This document shows positions 9,352 through 17,836 of a DNA stretch of 64,000 nucleotides, one piece after another. Each line of letters starts with the position of its first letter. The stretch's first letter is position 1. Under the pieces are notes generated by a model. That model was not told where the DNA came from and did not search any database. It saw only the letters and a program-made list of their open reading frames with translations. The position numbers were made by a program, and so were the translations under genes. The DNA comes from an uncultured Pseudoflavonifractor sp. (lineage in GTDB: Bacteria > Bacillota > Clostridia > Oscillospirales > Oscillospiraceae): contig NZ_CALXGI010000001.1 in the NCBI RefSeq assembly GCF_944387805.1, forward strand, positions 1-64,000. Direction: 5' to 3'.

Positions 9352-10637
9352 TGCTTGCTCACCTCCTTCTTGGGCTGGCTGGCCAGGAACCGCTTGGCCA
9401 GCTTGTTGTTGGTGACCAGATCGCGGCGGGCGGGGCACACATAGGCGCAGCAGCCGCACTCGATGCACAGGTCGGCGCGGATGCTCCGCAGCCACTCCAC
9501 ATCCCGCTGCTCATAGGCCTTGGAGATTTCAAAGGCCATCAGATTCATGGGGCAGTGGTCCACGCAGCGGCCGCAGCGGATGCAGGCGGTGGTGGCGGGC
9601 TTGGCGGCGTCCTTCTCGTTGAGGGCCACGAAGCCGTTGTTGTTCCACAGCAGGGGGAAGTCCAGGTCGGGCAGGGCGATACCCATCATGGGGCCGCCGG
9701 CGAAGATCTTGGCGGGCTCACCCTTGAAGCCGCCCACAGCGGCGAACAGGTCGCCCACAGGGGTGCCGATGGGGGCCGTCACCACGCCGGGGGTCTTGAC
9801 GGCGGAGCCGTCCACAGACACGGTCTTGCTCACCAGGGGCATGCCGGTGCGCAGATACCGTGCAATAAAGGCGGCGGTATTCACGTTGAGCACGATGCAG
9901 CCGGCGTCCTTGGGCAGCTTGCCGCCGGGGACGGTACGGCCGGTGGTCTCGTGGATGAGCATCTTTTCAGCGCCCACGGGGTAGTACTCCCGCAGCTGCT
10001 TGATCTCCACGCCCTCCATGCCCTGGAAGGCCTCTGCCAGGCCCTGAGGGGGATGCTTGACGCCCACAATGGCCTTCTCGATGCCCAGCATCTGCTTGAC
10101 GATGCGGACGCCCTCGGCCATGTCGGCGGCGTAGTCCCGCATGGCGATGTAGTCCACCGTGCAGTAGGGCTCGCACTCGCTGCCGTTGATGATCAGCCGG
10201 TCCACAGTGGCGTTGAGCTTCACCCAGGTGGGGAAGCCGGCGCCGCCCAGGCCCACCAGCCCGCTCTTGCGGACGGCGCTGAGCAGCTCCTCCATGTTGG
10301 TAACAGTGGGGACCTCAATGCCGTCCCAGACGGTCTGCTGTCCGTCGGAGGCGATGACAATGCAGTCCACCACGCTGCCGTTGGGCATGCGGAGGGACTC
10401 GATTCCCTCCACCGTGCCGGACACACTGGCGTACATGGGTACGCCAATGCCTTGCCCCTGGGAGGCAATCGGCTGGCCAACGGCCACCGTGTCGCCCTTC
10501 TTCACCAGAATGGTACTGGTGTTGGCGCCCAGAAGCGACAGGGGTATCCGGACCCGCGCGGGCGCCGTCATCTGCACGGGGGTGCAGGAGGCGGTGTTTT
10601 TATGACCCGCCAGGCGGATTCCTTTTCCCATTCCCAT
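9348..10637 (-). CDS. rnfC: Rnf complex NADH-binding subunit RnfC
   Basis: About 429 residues. A Gly-rich NADH/FMN-binding region (GLVGLGGAGFPTWVKL) is followed by two [4Fe-4S] motifs, CIRCGRCVDHCP and CIECGCCAYVCP. The ATG at 10637 is chosen: it begins MGMGKGIRLAGHKN, as in other RnfC proteins, and has AAAAGGAG about 12 bases upstream. The 140 bases between apbE and rnfC show no clear terminator; a small inverted repeat (AGCGCC/GGCGCT) is present. Confidence 0.95.
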   Translation of the reverse strand: MGMGKGIRLAGHKNTASCTPVQMTAPARVRIPLSLLGANTSTILVKKGDTVAVGQPIASQGQGIGVPMYASVSGTVEGIESLRMPNGSVVDCIVIASDGQQTVWDGIEVPTVTNMEELLSAVRKSGLVGLGGAGFPTWVKLNATVDRLIINGSECEPYCTVDYIAMRDYAADMAEGVRIVKQMLGIEKAIVGVKHPPQGLAEAFQGMEGVEIKQLREYYPVGAEKMLIHETTGRTVPGGKLPKDAGCIVLNVNTAAFIARYLRTGMPLVSKTVSVDGSAVKTPGVVTAPIGTPVGDLFAAVGGFKGEPAKIFAGGPMMGIALPDLDFPLLWNNNGFVALNEKDAAKPATTACIRCGRCVDHCPMNLMAFEISKAYEQRDVEWLRSIRADLCIECGCCAYVCPARRDLVTNNKLAKRFLASQPKKEVSKQ

Positions 10638-10777
10638 AGTTCTTGACCACTCCTTTTCTAAAAGGCACGCGGCGTCCCGCGTGATTTGGGACAAATTCTG
10701 ACACTTTTGTTATGCTCCGCGTTCCGCGGGGTACTGCCGGACACGGGGCAAGCGCCGCTCCCTCTCTCGAAGGGCGC

Positions 10778-11830
10778 TCAGCCGTTGTTCAGCAGGGTCA
10801 GACGATCGTTAAGCCCGGATGTCCAGCTGACCTGGTCATCCCGGGTGATAAAGACGGCTTCCACGCCGTCCAGGCCCTCCACAAAGGCGGTCCCCTCCTC
10901 CAGCCCCATGGCGAACACAGTGGTGGAGAGGGCGTCGGCGTCAAAGGCGTCGCTGGCCAGTATGGTGATGCCCGCCAGCTCGTTTTGCACGGGCCAGCCG
11001 GTGGAGGTGTCCAGAATGTGGTGATAGCGCACGCCGTCCAGATCAAAGCCCCGCTCGTAGATGCCGCTGGTGACCACAGCGCTGTCGCTGACCGGCACAA
11101 CGGCGATGCTCTCGCCGGTGGTGGAGTCGGGGTCCTGAATGCCAATGTTCCAGTCGGAGCCGTCGGGCTTGGAGCCGATGACGAGCACATTGCCGCCGAA
11201 GTTGAGCATGCCGCAGGTGATGCCCCGATCCACCAGGAAATCCTTGATGCGGTCGGTGATGTACCCCTTGGCGATGGCGCCCAGGTCAATGGTCTCCCCC
11301 GCAGGGAGCTGGACCCCCTCGTCGTTCACATCCACCTTGGTGTAGTCCACGTGAGACGCGGCCTCAGCCAGTTCGGCCGCGTCGGGCAGCACACCCCGGT
11401 TCTCGCCGGTGAAATCCCACAGGGCCACACAGGGCTCAATGGTGATGTCAAACTTGCCGTCGGAGAGCGCGGAGTACTCCAGGGACTTCCTGATAATGTC
11501 CAGGGTGTCCTGGCTGACGGCCACCCGCTCGCCGTCTGCGTGGTTGATCTTCCACACATCGGAGCCCTCCTTGGTCTTGCTCAGCAGGTCGTCATACCGC
11601 TGGCACTCGGCCATGGCGTCATCCAGAAGGCTCTCGTCGTCGGTGTAAGCCTCAATGGTGATGACGGTGTCAAAGAAAAAGCCCACGCGGCTCTGCTTGG
11701 GCAGGCCCGCCTCCACAGTGGAGCCGGCGGTGGGCGCCGCTGAGGTCCCAGCGCCCTGGGGCTGACAGCCGGAGAGCAGGCTCAGGGCCAGCAGGCCGGC
11801 CAGAGCGGCGGCGATGGTACGGTGTTTCAT
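10778..11830 (-). CDS. apbE: FAD:protein FMN transferase, lipoprotein
   Basis: 350-residue ApbE family protein with a lipoprotein signal (LSLLSGC, lipid Cys at residue 22). ApbE uses FAD to attach FMN to Thr in RnfG and RnfD outside the membrane. Family motifs include DLGAIAKGY, the Asn/Gly-rich NFGGNVLVIG, HHILDTSTG and the metal-site region ASDAFDADALST. It is co-transcribed with rnf; its start overlaps the upstream gene as ATGA. The threefold RnfG gives it several acceptor sites. Confidence 0.95.
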   Translation of the reverse strand: MKHRTIAAALAGLLALSLLSGCQPQGAGTSAAPTAGSTVEAGLPKQSRVGFFFDTVITIEAYTDDESLLDDAMAECQRYDDLLSKTKEGSDVWKINHADGERVAVSQDTLDIIRKSLEYSALSDGKFDITIEPCVALWDFTGENRGVLPDAAELAEAASHVDYTKVDVNDEGVQLPAGETIDLGAIAKGYITDRIKDFLVDRGITCGMLNFGGNVLVIGSKPDGSDWNIGIQDPDSTTGESIAVVPVSDSAVVTSGIYERGFDLDGVRYHHILDTSTGWPVQNELAGITILASDAFDADALSTTVFAMGLEEGTAFVEGLDGVEAVFITRDDQVSWTSGLNDRLTLLNNG

Positions 11831-12408
11831 TTATGTTCCTCCTGGGGATGCTCCTGTTTGGGTTCCTTGCCCGGCATGGACACGTTCTCCAGCCCGGAGG
11901 CCCGGAGCCCCTGAATGGCGTATTTGCCTGCAATGCCGGTGAGGACGCCGGTGACTACGGCGGCTACCAGCAGGAAGGGCACATAGCCCATGAGCGCGGC
12001 GGTGTTGACCATGAAGGCGGCCACGGCGGTCTGGCCCACATTGTGGAACACAGCGCCCACCACGGACACGCCGATGATGGACACGCCGCTGCCGCCCAGC
12101 TTCTTGACCAGCAGCATCATCACCAGGCTGCACAGTCCGCCGCCAAAGCTGAACATCATGGCGGACACGCCGCCGTACATCAGCCCGGACAGGCCCACTT
12201 TTAAGACCATGAGCAGGAAGGCGCTTTTGACGTCCAGCAGGTAGATGGCGTAGAGCAGCACCGTATTGGCCAGGCCCAGCTTGATGCCGGGGATGCTGCC
12301 TGGCATGGGAATCAGGTGCTCAATATAGCCAAGAACCACGGCTGCCGCCGTGAGAAGGGCCATGCGGGTCAGCCAGCGGACCGCCTGATGGTTCCTCCGC
12401 CGGTTCAT
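11827..12408 (-). CDS. Gx transporter family membrane protein
   Basis: 193-residue membrane protein with about five helices. It belongs to the family often labelled heptaprenyl diphosphate synthase component I or Gx transporter and resembles ECF-type S components. The ATG at 12408 overlaps the upstream stop as ATGA. In many Firmicutes it sits with apbE and a NusG-domain-II protein near Rnf or other flavinylated electron-transfer systems, as here. A role in precursor transport for the flavinylated redox chain is an inference. Confidence 0.85.
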   Translation of the reverse strand: MNRRRNHQAVRWLTRMALLTAAAVVLGYIEHLIPMPGSIPGIKLGLANTVLLYAIYLLDVKSAFLLMVLKVGLSGLMYGGVSAMMFSFGGGLCSLVMMLLVKKLGGSGVSIIGVSVVGAVFHNVGQTAVAAFMVNTAALMGYVPFLLVAAVVTGVLTGIAGKYAIQGLRASGLENVSMPGKEPKQEHPQEEHK

Positions 12409-12788
12409 GCGGTCTCCTCGCTGGCCAGACGCAGCTCGATGGAGATGCCGTTGGGCAGGCATACGATCCAGTTGCGCATGGGCCGGGTGTCCACGTTATC
12501 CTCAGTCATGGTGCCCTGCTCCACGCAGTCCTGATTCTCACAGGTGGAGTCAGCCATATACACCTTGCCGTCCTTAATCTGAATGTGGTTGACCATGCCG
12601 CTGCCCTGGTCGATTTCAATCAGCTTGTCCTCACTGAGGGGATCGGCCTCATAAAGGGCGTCGTTGACATAGATGTAGACGAAATCTTCCAGTCCGCTCC
12701 CGCGGGACTGAAACAGATTGGCTGCCATAAATGCGGCAAAAGCTACAACCAGTACCGCCGCAATAATGACGATGTCACGTTTCTTCAT
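12405..12788 (-). CDS. NusG domain II-containing membrane-anchored protein
   Basis: 127 residues: one N-terminal membrane helix (about residues 5-24), then a small beta-rich extracytoplasmic domain. The ADSTCENQDCVEQG pair of cysteines and NWIVCLPNG are typical of this family. The ATG at 12788 has GGAGG 11 bases upstream. First full-size gene of the apbE-rnf operon. Such proteins accompany extracytoplasmic flavin-transfer modules; the molecular role is unknown. Confidence 0.85.
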   Translation of the reverse strand: MKKRDIVIIAAVLVVAFAAFMAANLFQSRGSGLEDFVYIYVNDALYEADPLSEDKLIEIDQGSGMVNHIQIKDGKVYMADSTCENQDCVEQGTMTEDNVDTRPMRNWIVCLPNGISIELRLASEETA

Positions 12789-12814
12789 GGAAGTGCTGTC
12801 CTCCAAGCATGTGT

Positions 12815-12922
12815 TCATTTGGGCGTGAAGCTGATGCGGAGACAGGTTCTGCCGCCCCCGCGCGGAATTCCATAGCCGTTGCGGCCTGGGGGAACAAAAC
12901 CGGCTTTGCCATATGTTTGCAT
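12815..12922 (-). CDS. Possible 35-codon leader ORF of the rnf operon
   Basis: Small ORF beginning about 24 bases after the predicted transcription start and ending 26 bases before the NusG-II start codon. The peptide is rich in Gly, Pro and Arg (FVPPGRNGYGIPRGGGRTC) and ends in ISFTPK. The Shine-Dalgarno is weak. Not recognised. It could be a regulatory leader peptide or spurious. Confidence 0.35.
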   Translation of the reverse strand: MQTYGKAGFVPPGRNGYGIPRGGGRTCLRISFTPK

Positions 12923-12952
12923 GACAAAGCGCCCGTCGAAACGAGCTGTATT

Positions 12953-12981
12953 AGTATACCGCGACTTAGCCGGATTCGCAA
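12953..12981 (-). promoter_or_regulatory. Promoter of the nusG2-Gx-apbE-rnf operon
   Basis: Minus strand: -35 TTGCGA (12981-12976), 17-base spacer, -10 TATACT (12958-12953). Transcription would begin near 12946, giving a leader of about 160 bases. Confidence 0.75.
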
Positions 12982-13143
12982 GCAGTTTATACAATATTTG
13001 TTCACTTTTCTCCCGGCCTTTTCCCATTTTTACTACAATGCCCTTAATTCAAGCAAAAAAGACGGGGAGTTTGTGAAATTTGTAGCATAATTGACCAAGG
13101 GGGCTGGTATTCGTTTTATTCATTCGGAAATGTATTCCTGTGC

Positions 13144-13172
13144 TTGACAAACATCTGTTCTAATGCCATAAT
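13144..13172 (+). promoter_or_regulatory. Promoter with LexA-like boxes for the radical SAM pair
   Basis: -35 TTGACA (13144-13149), 17-base spacer, -10 CATAAT (13167-13172). CAAACATCTGTTCT (13148-13161) matches the Gram-positive LexA consensus CGAACATATGTTCG at 11 of 14 positions and lies between -35 and -10. A second site, CGTACAAACGTTCC (13176-13189), matches at 10 of 14 and covers the start region. Confidence 0.6.
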
Positions 13173-13211
13173 ATTCGTACAAACGTTCCTATACTTTTGG
13201 AGGGCTGTCCC

Positions 13212-14477
13212 ATGGAGCTGATGGATAAGCTGACCATACTCACCGACGCGGCAAAATATGACGCCGCCTGCACCTCCAGCGGGCTGGATCGGGCGGGCCG
13301 TCCGGGGACCATGGGCTCCACCATGGCCGCGGGCTGCTGCCACTCCTTCTCCGCTGACGGGCGGTGCATCTCCCTGCTGAAGGTGCTGCTCACCAACCGC
13401 TGCATCTACGACTGCCAGTACTGCGTCAACCGCCGGTCCAACGACGTGCGCCGCACCGCCTTCACCCCCCGTGAGCTGTGTGAGCTCACCATCGGCTTCT
13501 ACCGGCGCAACTATATCGAGGGATTGTTCCTGTCCTCCGCCGTGTGGGGCAGCCCGGACAAAACCACCGAGCTGATGATTGAGACCCTGCGTCTGCTGCG
13601 GGAGGAGTACGCCTTCGGCGGATACATCCACGCCAAGGCCATCCCGGGGGCCGCCCCCCTCCTCACCCACCGGCTGGGCCTGCTGGCCGACCGGCTCTCG
13701 GTAAACATCGAGCTGCCATCGGAGCAGTCCCTGGGCCTCCTGGCCCCCGACAAGGCCAAGACCTCCATCCTCACCCCCATGGCCCAGATCCGGGACGGCA
13801 TCGCCGCCTCCAAGGGTGAGCTGGCCCTGTCCCGAAAGGCGCCCAAATTCGCCCCGGCAGGCCAGTCCACCCAGATGATTGTGGGGGCTACGCCGGAGAC
13901 AGACTTTCAAATTCTCCGCCTTACCGAGGGGCTGTACAAGAAATACCAGCTCAAGCGGGTGTTCTTCTCTGCCTATATGCCGGTGTCAAACAGCAAGCTC
14001 CTCCCCGCTCCCCAGGGCTTCAAGCCGCCCCTGCTGCGGGAGCACCGGCTCTATCAGGCAGACTGGCTGCTGCGGTTTTACCACTTTGAGGCCAGCGAGC
14101 TGCTGGACGAGGCCCACCCCAACTTCAACCCTCTGGTGGACCCCAAGTGCTCCTGGGCACTGGCCCACCCGGAGTTTTTCCCCGTGGAGGTGAACACCGC
14201 CGACTATGAGGTTCTGCTGCGGGTGCCGGGGGTGGGCGTCACCTCGGCCCGGCGGATTCTCTCCGCCCGGCGGTGGGGGGCCCTCACCTTTGCGGGGCTG
14301 AAAAAGCTGGGGGTGGTGCTCAAGCGGGCCCAGTATTTCCTCACCTGTTCGGGAAAGACGGCGGAGGGCCTGCGGGTGAAGGAGGACGGCATCCTCCGCC
14401 ATCTGGTGGCACTGGAGCGGCCCATGCTCTCCAGGGAGGCGCCGGAGCAGCTGAGCCTGTTTGAGGAGACGGGATAA
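13212..14477 (+). CDS. Putative DNA modification/repair radical SAM protein
   Basis: 421-residue radical SAM enzyme of the TIGR03916 type. The cluster motif is C-x3-C-x2-C in NRCIYDCQYCVNR (near residue 65). The C-terminus has a helix-hairpin-helix-like segment, LLRVPGVGVTSARRILSARR, suggesting DNA binding. The ATG at 13212 follows GGAGG by about 8 bases. Its stop overlaps the next gene by one base (TAATG), the constant partner of this family. The substrate is unknown; a DNA lesion or base modification is assumed from the family name and HhH motif. Confidence 0.9.
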   Translation: MELMDKLTILTDAAKYDAACTSSGLDRAGRPGTMGSTMAAGCCHSFSADGRCISLLKVLLTNRCIYDCQYCVNRRSNDVRRTAFTPRELCELTIGFYRRNYIEGLFLSSAVWGSPDKTTELMIETLRLLREEYAFGGYIHAKAIPGAAPLLTHRLGLLADRLSVNIELPSEQSLGLLAPDKAKTSILTPMAQIRDGIAASKGELALSRKAPKFAPAGQSTQMIVGATPETDFQILRLTEGLYKKYQLKRVFFSAYMPVSNSKLLPAPQGFKPPLLREHRLYQADWLLRFYHFEASELLDEAHPNFNPLVDPKCSWALAHPEFFPVEVNTADYEVLLRVPGVGVTSARRILSARRWGALTFAGLKKLGVVLKRAQYFLTCSGKTAEGLRVKEDGILRHLVALERPMLSREAPEQLSLFEETG

Positions 14478-15280
14478 TGGGAAACTATGACATGACGGGC
14501 TGGCCCCAGGTGGCCTATACCTACGATGGTACCTTTGACGGCTTTCTCACCTGCGTCTACGAGAGCTACGTCCACCGCGAGCGGGCGGCGGCATTCTCCG
14601 CCCCGGGCCAGGCCCAGATCTCCCTGTACCCCGGACGGCCGGTGGAAACTCACCCGGAACACGCCCGGCGGGTGCGGCAGTCCCTGCCGCGCCGGCTGTC
14701 TCCCCGGGGGGCCCGGCTGGTGACATACGGCTTTCTCACCGCCCTGCCTGACCGGGAGCAGAGCCTGTACGACTTCCTGGCTCTGGGGTTCCGGCGGGGG
14801 CCGTCAGTGCTCCACGACCTGACCGACCAGCGTGTGTTTGTCCTGGACCGGGCGGTAAAGCACCTGACGGGGGAGGCCCATCTTCTGAAGGGGTTTATCC
14901 GCTTTTCCGACCAGAGCGGCGTCCTGGTGGCGGAGATTGAGCCCAAAAACCGGGTGCTTCCCCTGCTGCGGACCCACTTCTGCGCCCGGTACCCGTCGGA
15001 GGCCTTTGTCATCTACGACCGCACCCACCGGGAGGCCCTCTTCTACCGGCCGGGAGAATGGGCCATCGTGCCCCTGGAGAACTTTCGGGCGGCCGGGCCG
15101 GACAAAAGCGAGCGGGACTGGCGGGCCCTGTGGCGGCGGTTCTACCACACCGTGTCCATCGAGGGGCGGTACAATCCCCGCTGCCGCATGACCCACATGC
15201 CAAAGCGGTACTGGGGCTGCATGACAGAGTTTCAGACGGAGGACACGGAGCGGCCAGCCCTGCCGCAGCGGCCGGAGTAG
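14477..15280 (+). CDS. TIGR03915/DUF4130 family putative DNA metabolism protein
   Basis: 267 residues. It begins with a YDGTFDGFLTCVYESY segment characteristic of the family and ends with the RFYHTVSIEGRYNPRCRMTHMPKRYW region of DUF4130. It is translationally coupled to the upstream radical SAM gene and always found with it, so the two probably act together on DNA. A perfect bidirectional terminator follows. Confidence 0.88.
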   Translation: MGNYDMTGWPQVAYTYDGTFDGFLTCVYESYVHRERAAAFSAPGQAQISLYPGRPVETHPEHARRVRQSLPRRLSPRGARLVTYGFLTALPDREQSLYDFLALGFRRGPSVLHDLTDQRVFVLDRAVKHLTGEAHLLKGFIRFSDQSGVLVAEIEPKNRVLPLLRTHFCARYPSEAFVIYDRTHREALFYRPGEWAIVPLENFRAAGPDKSERDWRALWRRFYHTVSIEGRYNPRCRMTHMPKRYWGCMTEFQTEDTERPALPQRPE

Positions 15281-15298
15281 AGGCGCAGGGTGCAAAAC

Positions 15299-15336
15299 AA
15301 AAACAGGGACCGGAGCGGAGCTCCGGTCCCTGTTTT
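15299..15336. terminator. Bidirectional terminator
   Basis: AAAACAGGGACCGGAG/CTCCGGTCCCTGTTTT, 5-base loop; between the convergent DUF4130 gene and the small membrane protein gene. Confidence 0.92.
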
Positions 15337-15341
15337 CGCGC

Positions 15342-15536
15342 TTACTCCTCGTCCCAGTCGGCGTAGTCGTCGTACTCAGAGCGGCAGCAGCATGCTCTCT
15401 TTTCGGCGATTTTGTCCCGGGCGCAGCCTAAAAACGCGGTAATCTTGTCCCAGTAGGCGATGACGCAGCAGGCAGCGGCGGCCACTACCATGCAGACAGC
15501 CACCAGTTTCAGCACAAATTGGACGACCTTTCTCAT
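15342..15536 (-). CDS. Small membrane protein, unknown function
   Basis: 64 residues: one hydrophobic helix (about 4-28), then a Cys-rich basic segment (RACCCRS) and an acidic tail (EYDDYADWDEE). GGAGG lies 8 bases before the ATG, so expression is likely. Divergent from yloU. No family recognised. Confidence 0.6.
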   Translation of the reverse strand: MRKVVQFVLKLVAVCMVVAAAACCVIAYWDKITAFLGCARDKIAEKRACCCRSEYDDYADWDEE

Positions 15537-15620
15537 GTCTGTCGCCTCCTATTATGAAATGATGGTAATAGTGTACACGTTTTTTGCACAAATTACAATG
15601 ACCTGTACAAACTTTTTCCC

Positions 15621-15649
15621 TTGTATTTTGAACGGAAATAGAATAAAAT
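15621..15649 (+). promoter_or_regulatory. Promoter of yloU-fakA
   Basis: -35 TTGTAT, 17-base spacer, -10 TAAAAT, about 65 bases upstream of the ATG. Confidence 0.6.
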
Positions 15650-15716
15650 AAAGGAACGAATGAGAAGAAACCAGCTGCCTCACGGCAGTCATTTTCCATA
15701 GAAAGGAAGGATCCCC

Positions 15717-16067
15717 ATGAAGCTGCAGACCGAAAAGGGCGAGATACGCATCAGCAGTGATGTGTTCAGCAACATCACCGGCGCCGCCGCCACCAACTGC
15801 TATGGCGTCAAGGGCATGGCTGTGCGCTCCACCACCGACGGGCTGGTGCATCTGCTGCGCAGAGAGTCTATGGCCAAGGGCGTCAAGGTCCGCTATCACG
15901 ACGACTCCACTGTCTCCATTGAACTCCATATCATCGTGGACAACGGCGTCAACCTGACGGCTGTGTCCCGCTCTATCATGAGCGAGGTCAAGTACGTGGT
16001 CAGCCGCACCACCGGCGTGGAGGTCCGCAACGTGGACGTCTACATTGATTCCATGGTGATCGGCTGA
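15717..16067 (+). CDS. Asp23/Gls24 family envelope stress protein (YloU-like)
   Basis: 116-residue Asp23/Gls24 (YloU) family protein. It starts with KGEIRISSDVFSNITG and ends with VRNVDVYIDSMVIG; the intervening IELHIIVDNGVN and ISxxVKYVV segments are typical. It precedes the DAK2/FakA-like gene as in most Firmicutes (yloU-yloV), 43 bases upstream. The exact role is unclear; Asp23 anchors to the membrane in staphylococci and affects cell-wall stress. Confidence 0.9.
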   Translation: MKLQTEKGEIRISSDVFSNITGAAATNCYGVKGMAVRSTTDGLVHLLRRESMAKGVKVRYHDDSTVSIELHIIVDNGVNLTAVSRSIMSEVKYVVSRTTGVEVRNVDVYIDSMVIG

Positions 16068-16110
16068 GAATGCGCTCCGCCGGACATGTATGACAGAAAG
16101 GAACATCGAC

Positions 16111-17769
16111 ATGAGAGATACCATTGACGGGGCGTCGTTTCAGCGGATGGTGATTCACGCCGCGGCCTCCATCAATTCACGCAAGCAGGAGATCAACGAA
16201 CTCAACGTTTTCCCTGTGCCTGATGGCGACACCGGCACCAATATGTCCCTGACCATCTCCACCGCCGCGGCGGAGATGAAGAAGAAGGCCGCGTCCACCG
16301 TGGGCGAGGCCGCCGCCATGAACGCCTCCGCCCTGCTGCGGGGTGCCCGCGGCAACTCCGGCGTCATCCTGTCCCTGCTGTTCCGGGGCTTCTCCAAGGC
16401 CGTGAAGGACAAGGAGACCATTGACGGCCGGGATCTGGCCGTGGCCCTGGACTGGGGCGTGGCCGCCGCCTACAAGGCGGTTATGAAGCCCGCCGAGGGC
16501 ACTATTCTCACGGTCTCCCGCCTCTCTGCGGCTCAGGCCGCCGCCACTGCCCGGGAGAACAACAGCGTAGAGGCTGTCCTCCAGGCCGCCATTGAAGAGG
16601 GCCACATCGCCCTGGACAACACCATCAACCAGAACCCGGTGCTCAAGAAGGCCGGCGTGGTAGACGCCGGCGGCAAGGGCTTCCTGGTGATTCTCCAGGG
16701 TATGCTGGACGAGCTGCGGGGCGAGCCCATGCCCGAGGGCTCCGATGACGGCGCTCCCGCCGCCCCCAAGGACCGGGCCGACTTTGAGAGCTTCTCCACC
16801 GAGGAGATCAAGTTCGGCTACTGCACCGAGTTCATCTGCGCCCGGGACAACAAGAAGAAGGACCCGGAGGCCCTCCGGGGCTTCCTCAACGCCCTGGGCG
16901 ACTCTCTGGTGCTGGTGGAGGACGACGATATCATCAAAGTCCATGTCCACACCAATCACCCCGGCAAGGTGCTGGAGGAGGCCCTGACCTACGGCGCCCT
17001 CCAGACTGTGAAGATTGAAAACATGCGCAACCAGCACAGCGAGATTCTGGAGGAGGCGGCCGCCCAGCAGGCGCCCGCCCAGGAGGAGCACAAGGCTGCC
17101 GCGCCGGAGAAGCCCTATGGCTTTGTGGCGGTGTGCGCCGGCGAGGGCGTGGCTGCCGTGTTCCGGGATCTGGGCGCCGACGGCATCATCAGCGGCGGCC
17201 AGACCATGAACCCCTCCACCGAGGATATTATGCGGGAGATCGACAAGACACCCGCCGAGGTGGTCTTTGTTCTGCCCAACAACAAGAACATCATTATGGC
17301 TGCCGAGCAGTGCACCCGCCTGGTGGAGGGCAAGCAGGTTGTGGTCCTGCCCAGCAAGACCGTCCCCCAGGGCATCTCCGCCATGCTGGCCTTTGACCCG
17401 GACAGCTCCGTGGAGGAGAATACCGAGGCCATGTCCGAGGCGCTCAAGCGGGTGAGTACCTCTGAGATCACCTATGCCGCCCGGGACTCCGATTTTGACG
17501 GCTTTGCCATCAAGCAGGGGGATTATCTGGCGCTGGCTGAGCACCAGCTCTTCGGCACCGACAAGGATATCTATGCCCTGCTCCGCCGTCTGGCTGAGGC
17601 ACAGCCCCAGCAGGACGCCGAGTTTATCACTGTGTTCTACGGAGAGGACGTGCAGGAGGCCGACGCCCAGAAGGCCCTGGCTATTTTCCAGGAGGCCTGT
17701 CCCAAGGCGGAAATTACCCTTCTGGCCGGCGGACAGCCTGTGTATTATTACATGATCTCCGCTGAATAA
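16111..17769 (+). CDS. fakA: DAK2 domain fatty acid kinase subunit FakA-like (YloV)
   Basis: 552 residues. The N-terminal DAK2 ATP-binding domain has NVFPVPDGDTGTNM (metal-binding Asp residues) and LLRGARGNSGVILS. A middle domain and a C-terminal DegV-like fold domain follow. GAAAGGA lies 8 bases before the ATG at 16111, so this start is preferred over the ATG at 16090. FakA phosphorylates fatty acids bound to a DegV-family FakB; a DegV gene lies at 24.8-25.7 kb. A good terminator follows. Confidence 0.9.
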   Translation: MRDTIDGASFQRMVIHAAASINSRKQEINELNVFPVPDGDTGTNMSLTISTAAAEMKKKAASTVGEAAAMNASALLRGARGNSGVILSLLFRGFSKAVKDKETIDGRDLAVALDWGVAAAYKAVMKPAEGTILTVSRLSAAQAAATARENNSVEAVLQAAIEEGHIALDNTINQNPVLKKAGVVDAGGKGFLVILQGMLDELRGEPMPEGSDDGAPAAPKDRADFESFSTEEIKFGYCTEFICARDNKKKDPEALRGFLNALGDSLVLVEDDDIIKVHVHTNHPGKVLEEALTYGALQTVKIENMRNQHSEILEEAAAQQAPAQEEHKAAAPEKPYGFVAVCAGEGVAAVFRDLGADGIISGGQTMNPSTEDIMREIDKTPAEVVFVLPNNKNIIMAAEQCTRLVEGKQVVVLPSKTVPQGISAMLAFDPDSSVEENTEAMSEALKRVSTSEITYAARDSDFDGFAIKQGDYLALAEHQLFGTDKDIYALLRRLAEAQPQQDAEFITVFYGEDVQEADAQKALAIFQEACPKAEITLLAGGQPVYYYMISAE

Positions 17770-17782
17770 CGCATTTACGCGC

Positions 17783-17816
17783 ACGGGGGCGGCCGGCTGG
17801 CCGCCCCTGTTTTTAT
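17783..17816 (+). terminator. Terminator after fakA
   Basis: GGGGCGGCC/GGCCGCCCC with a 4-base loop, followed by TGTTTTTAT. Confidence 0.85.
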
Positions 17817-17836
17817 GAAAAAGGGAGGACTTCGCA

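Noticed and set aside
9351..9495. Longer N-terminus for RnfD (ATG at 9495)
   Set aside because: It would translate the end of rnfC in another frame with an Arg/Gln/Pro-rich sequence; the GTG overlapping the rnfC stop gives the expected RnfD start.
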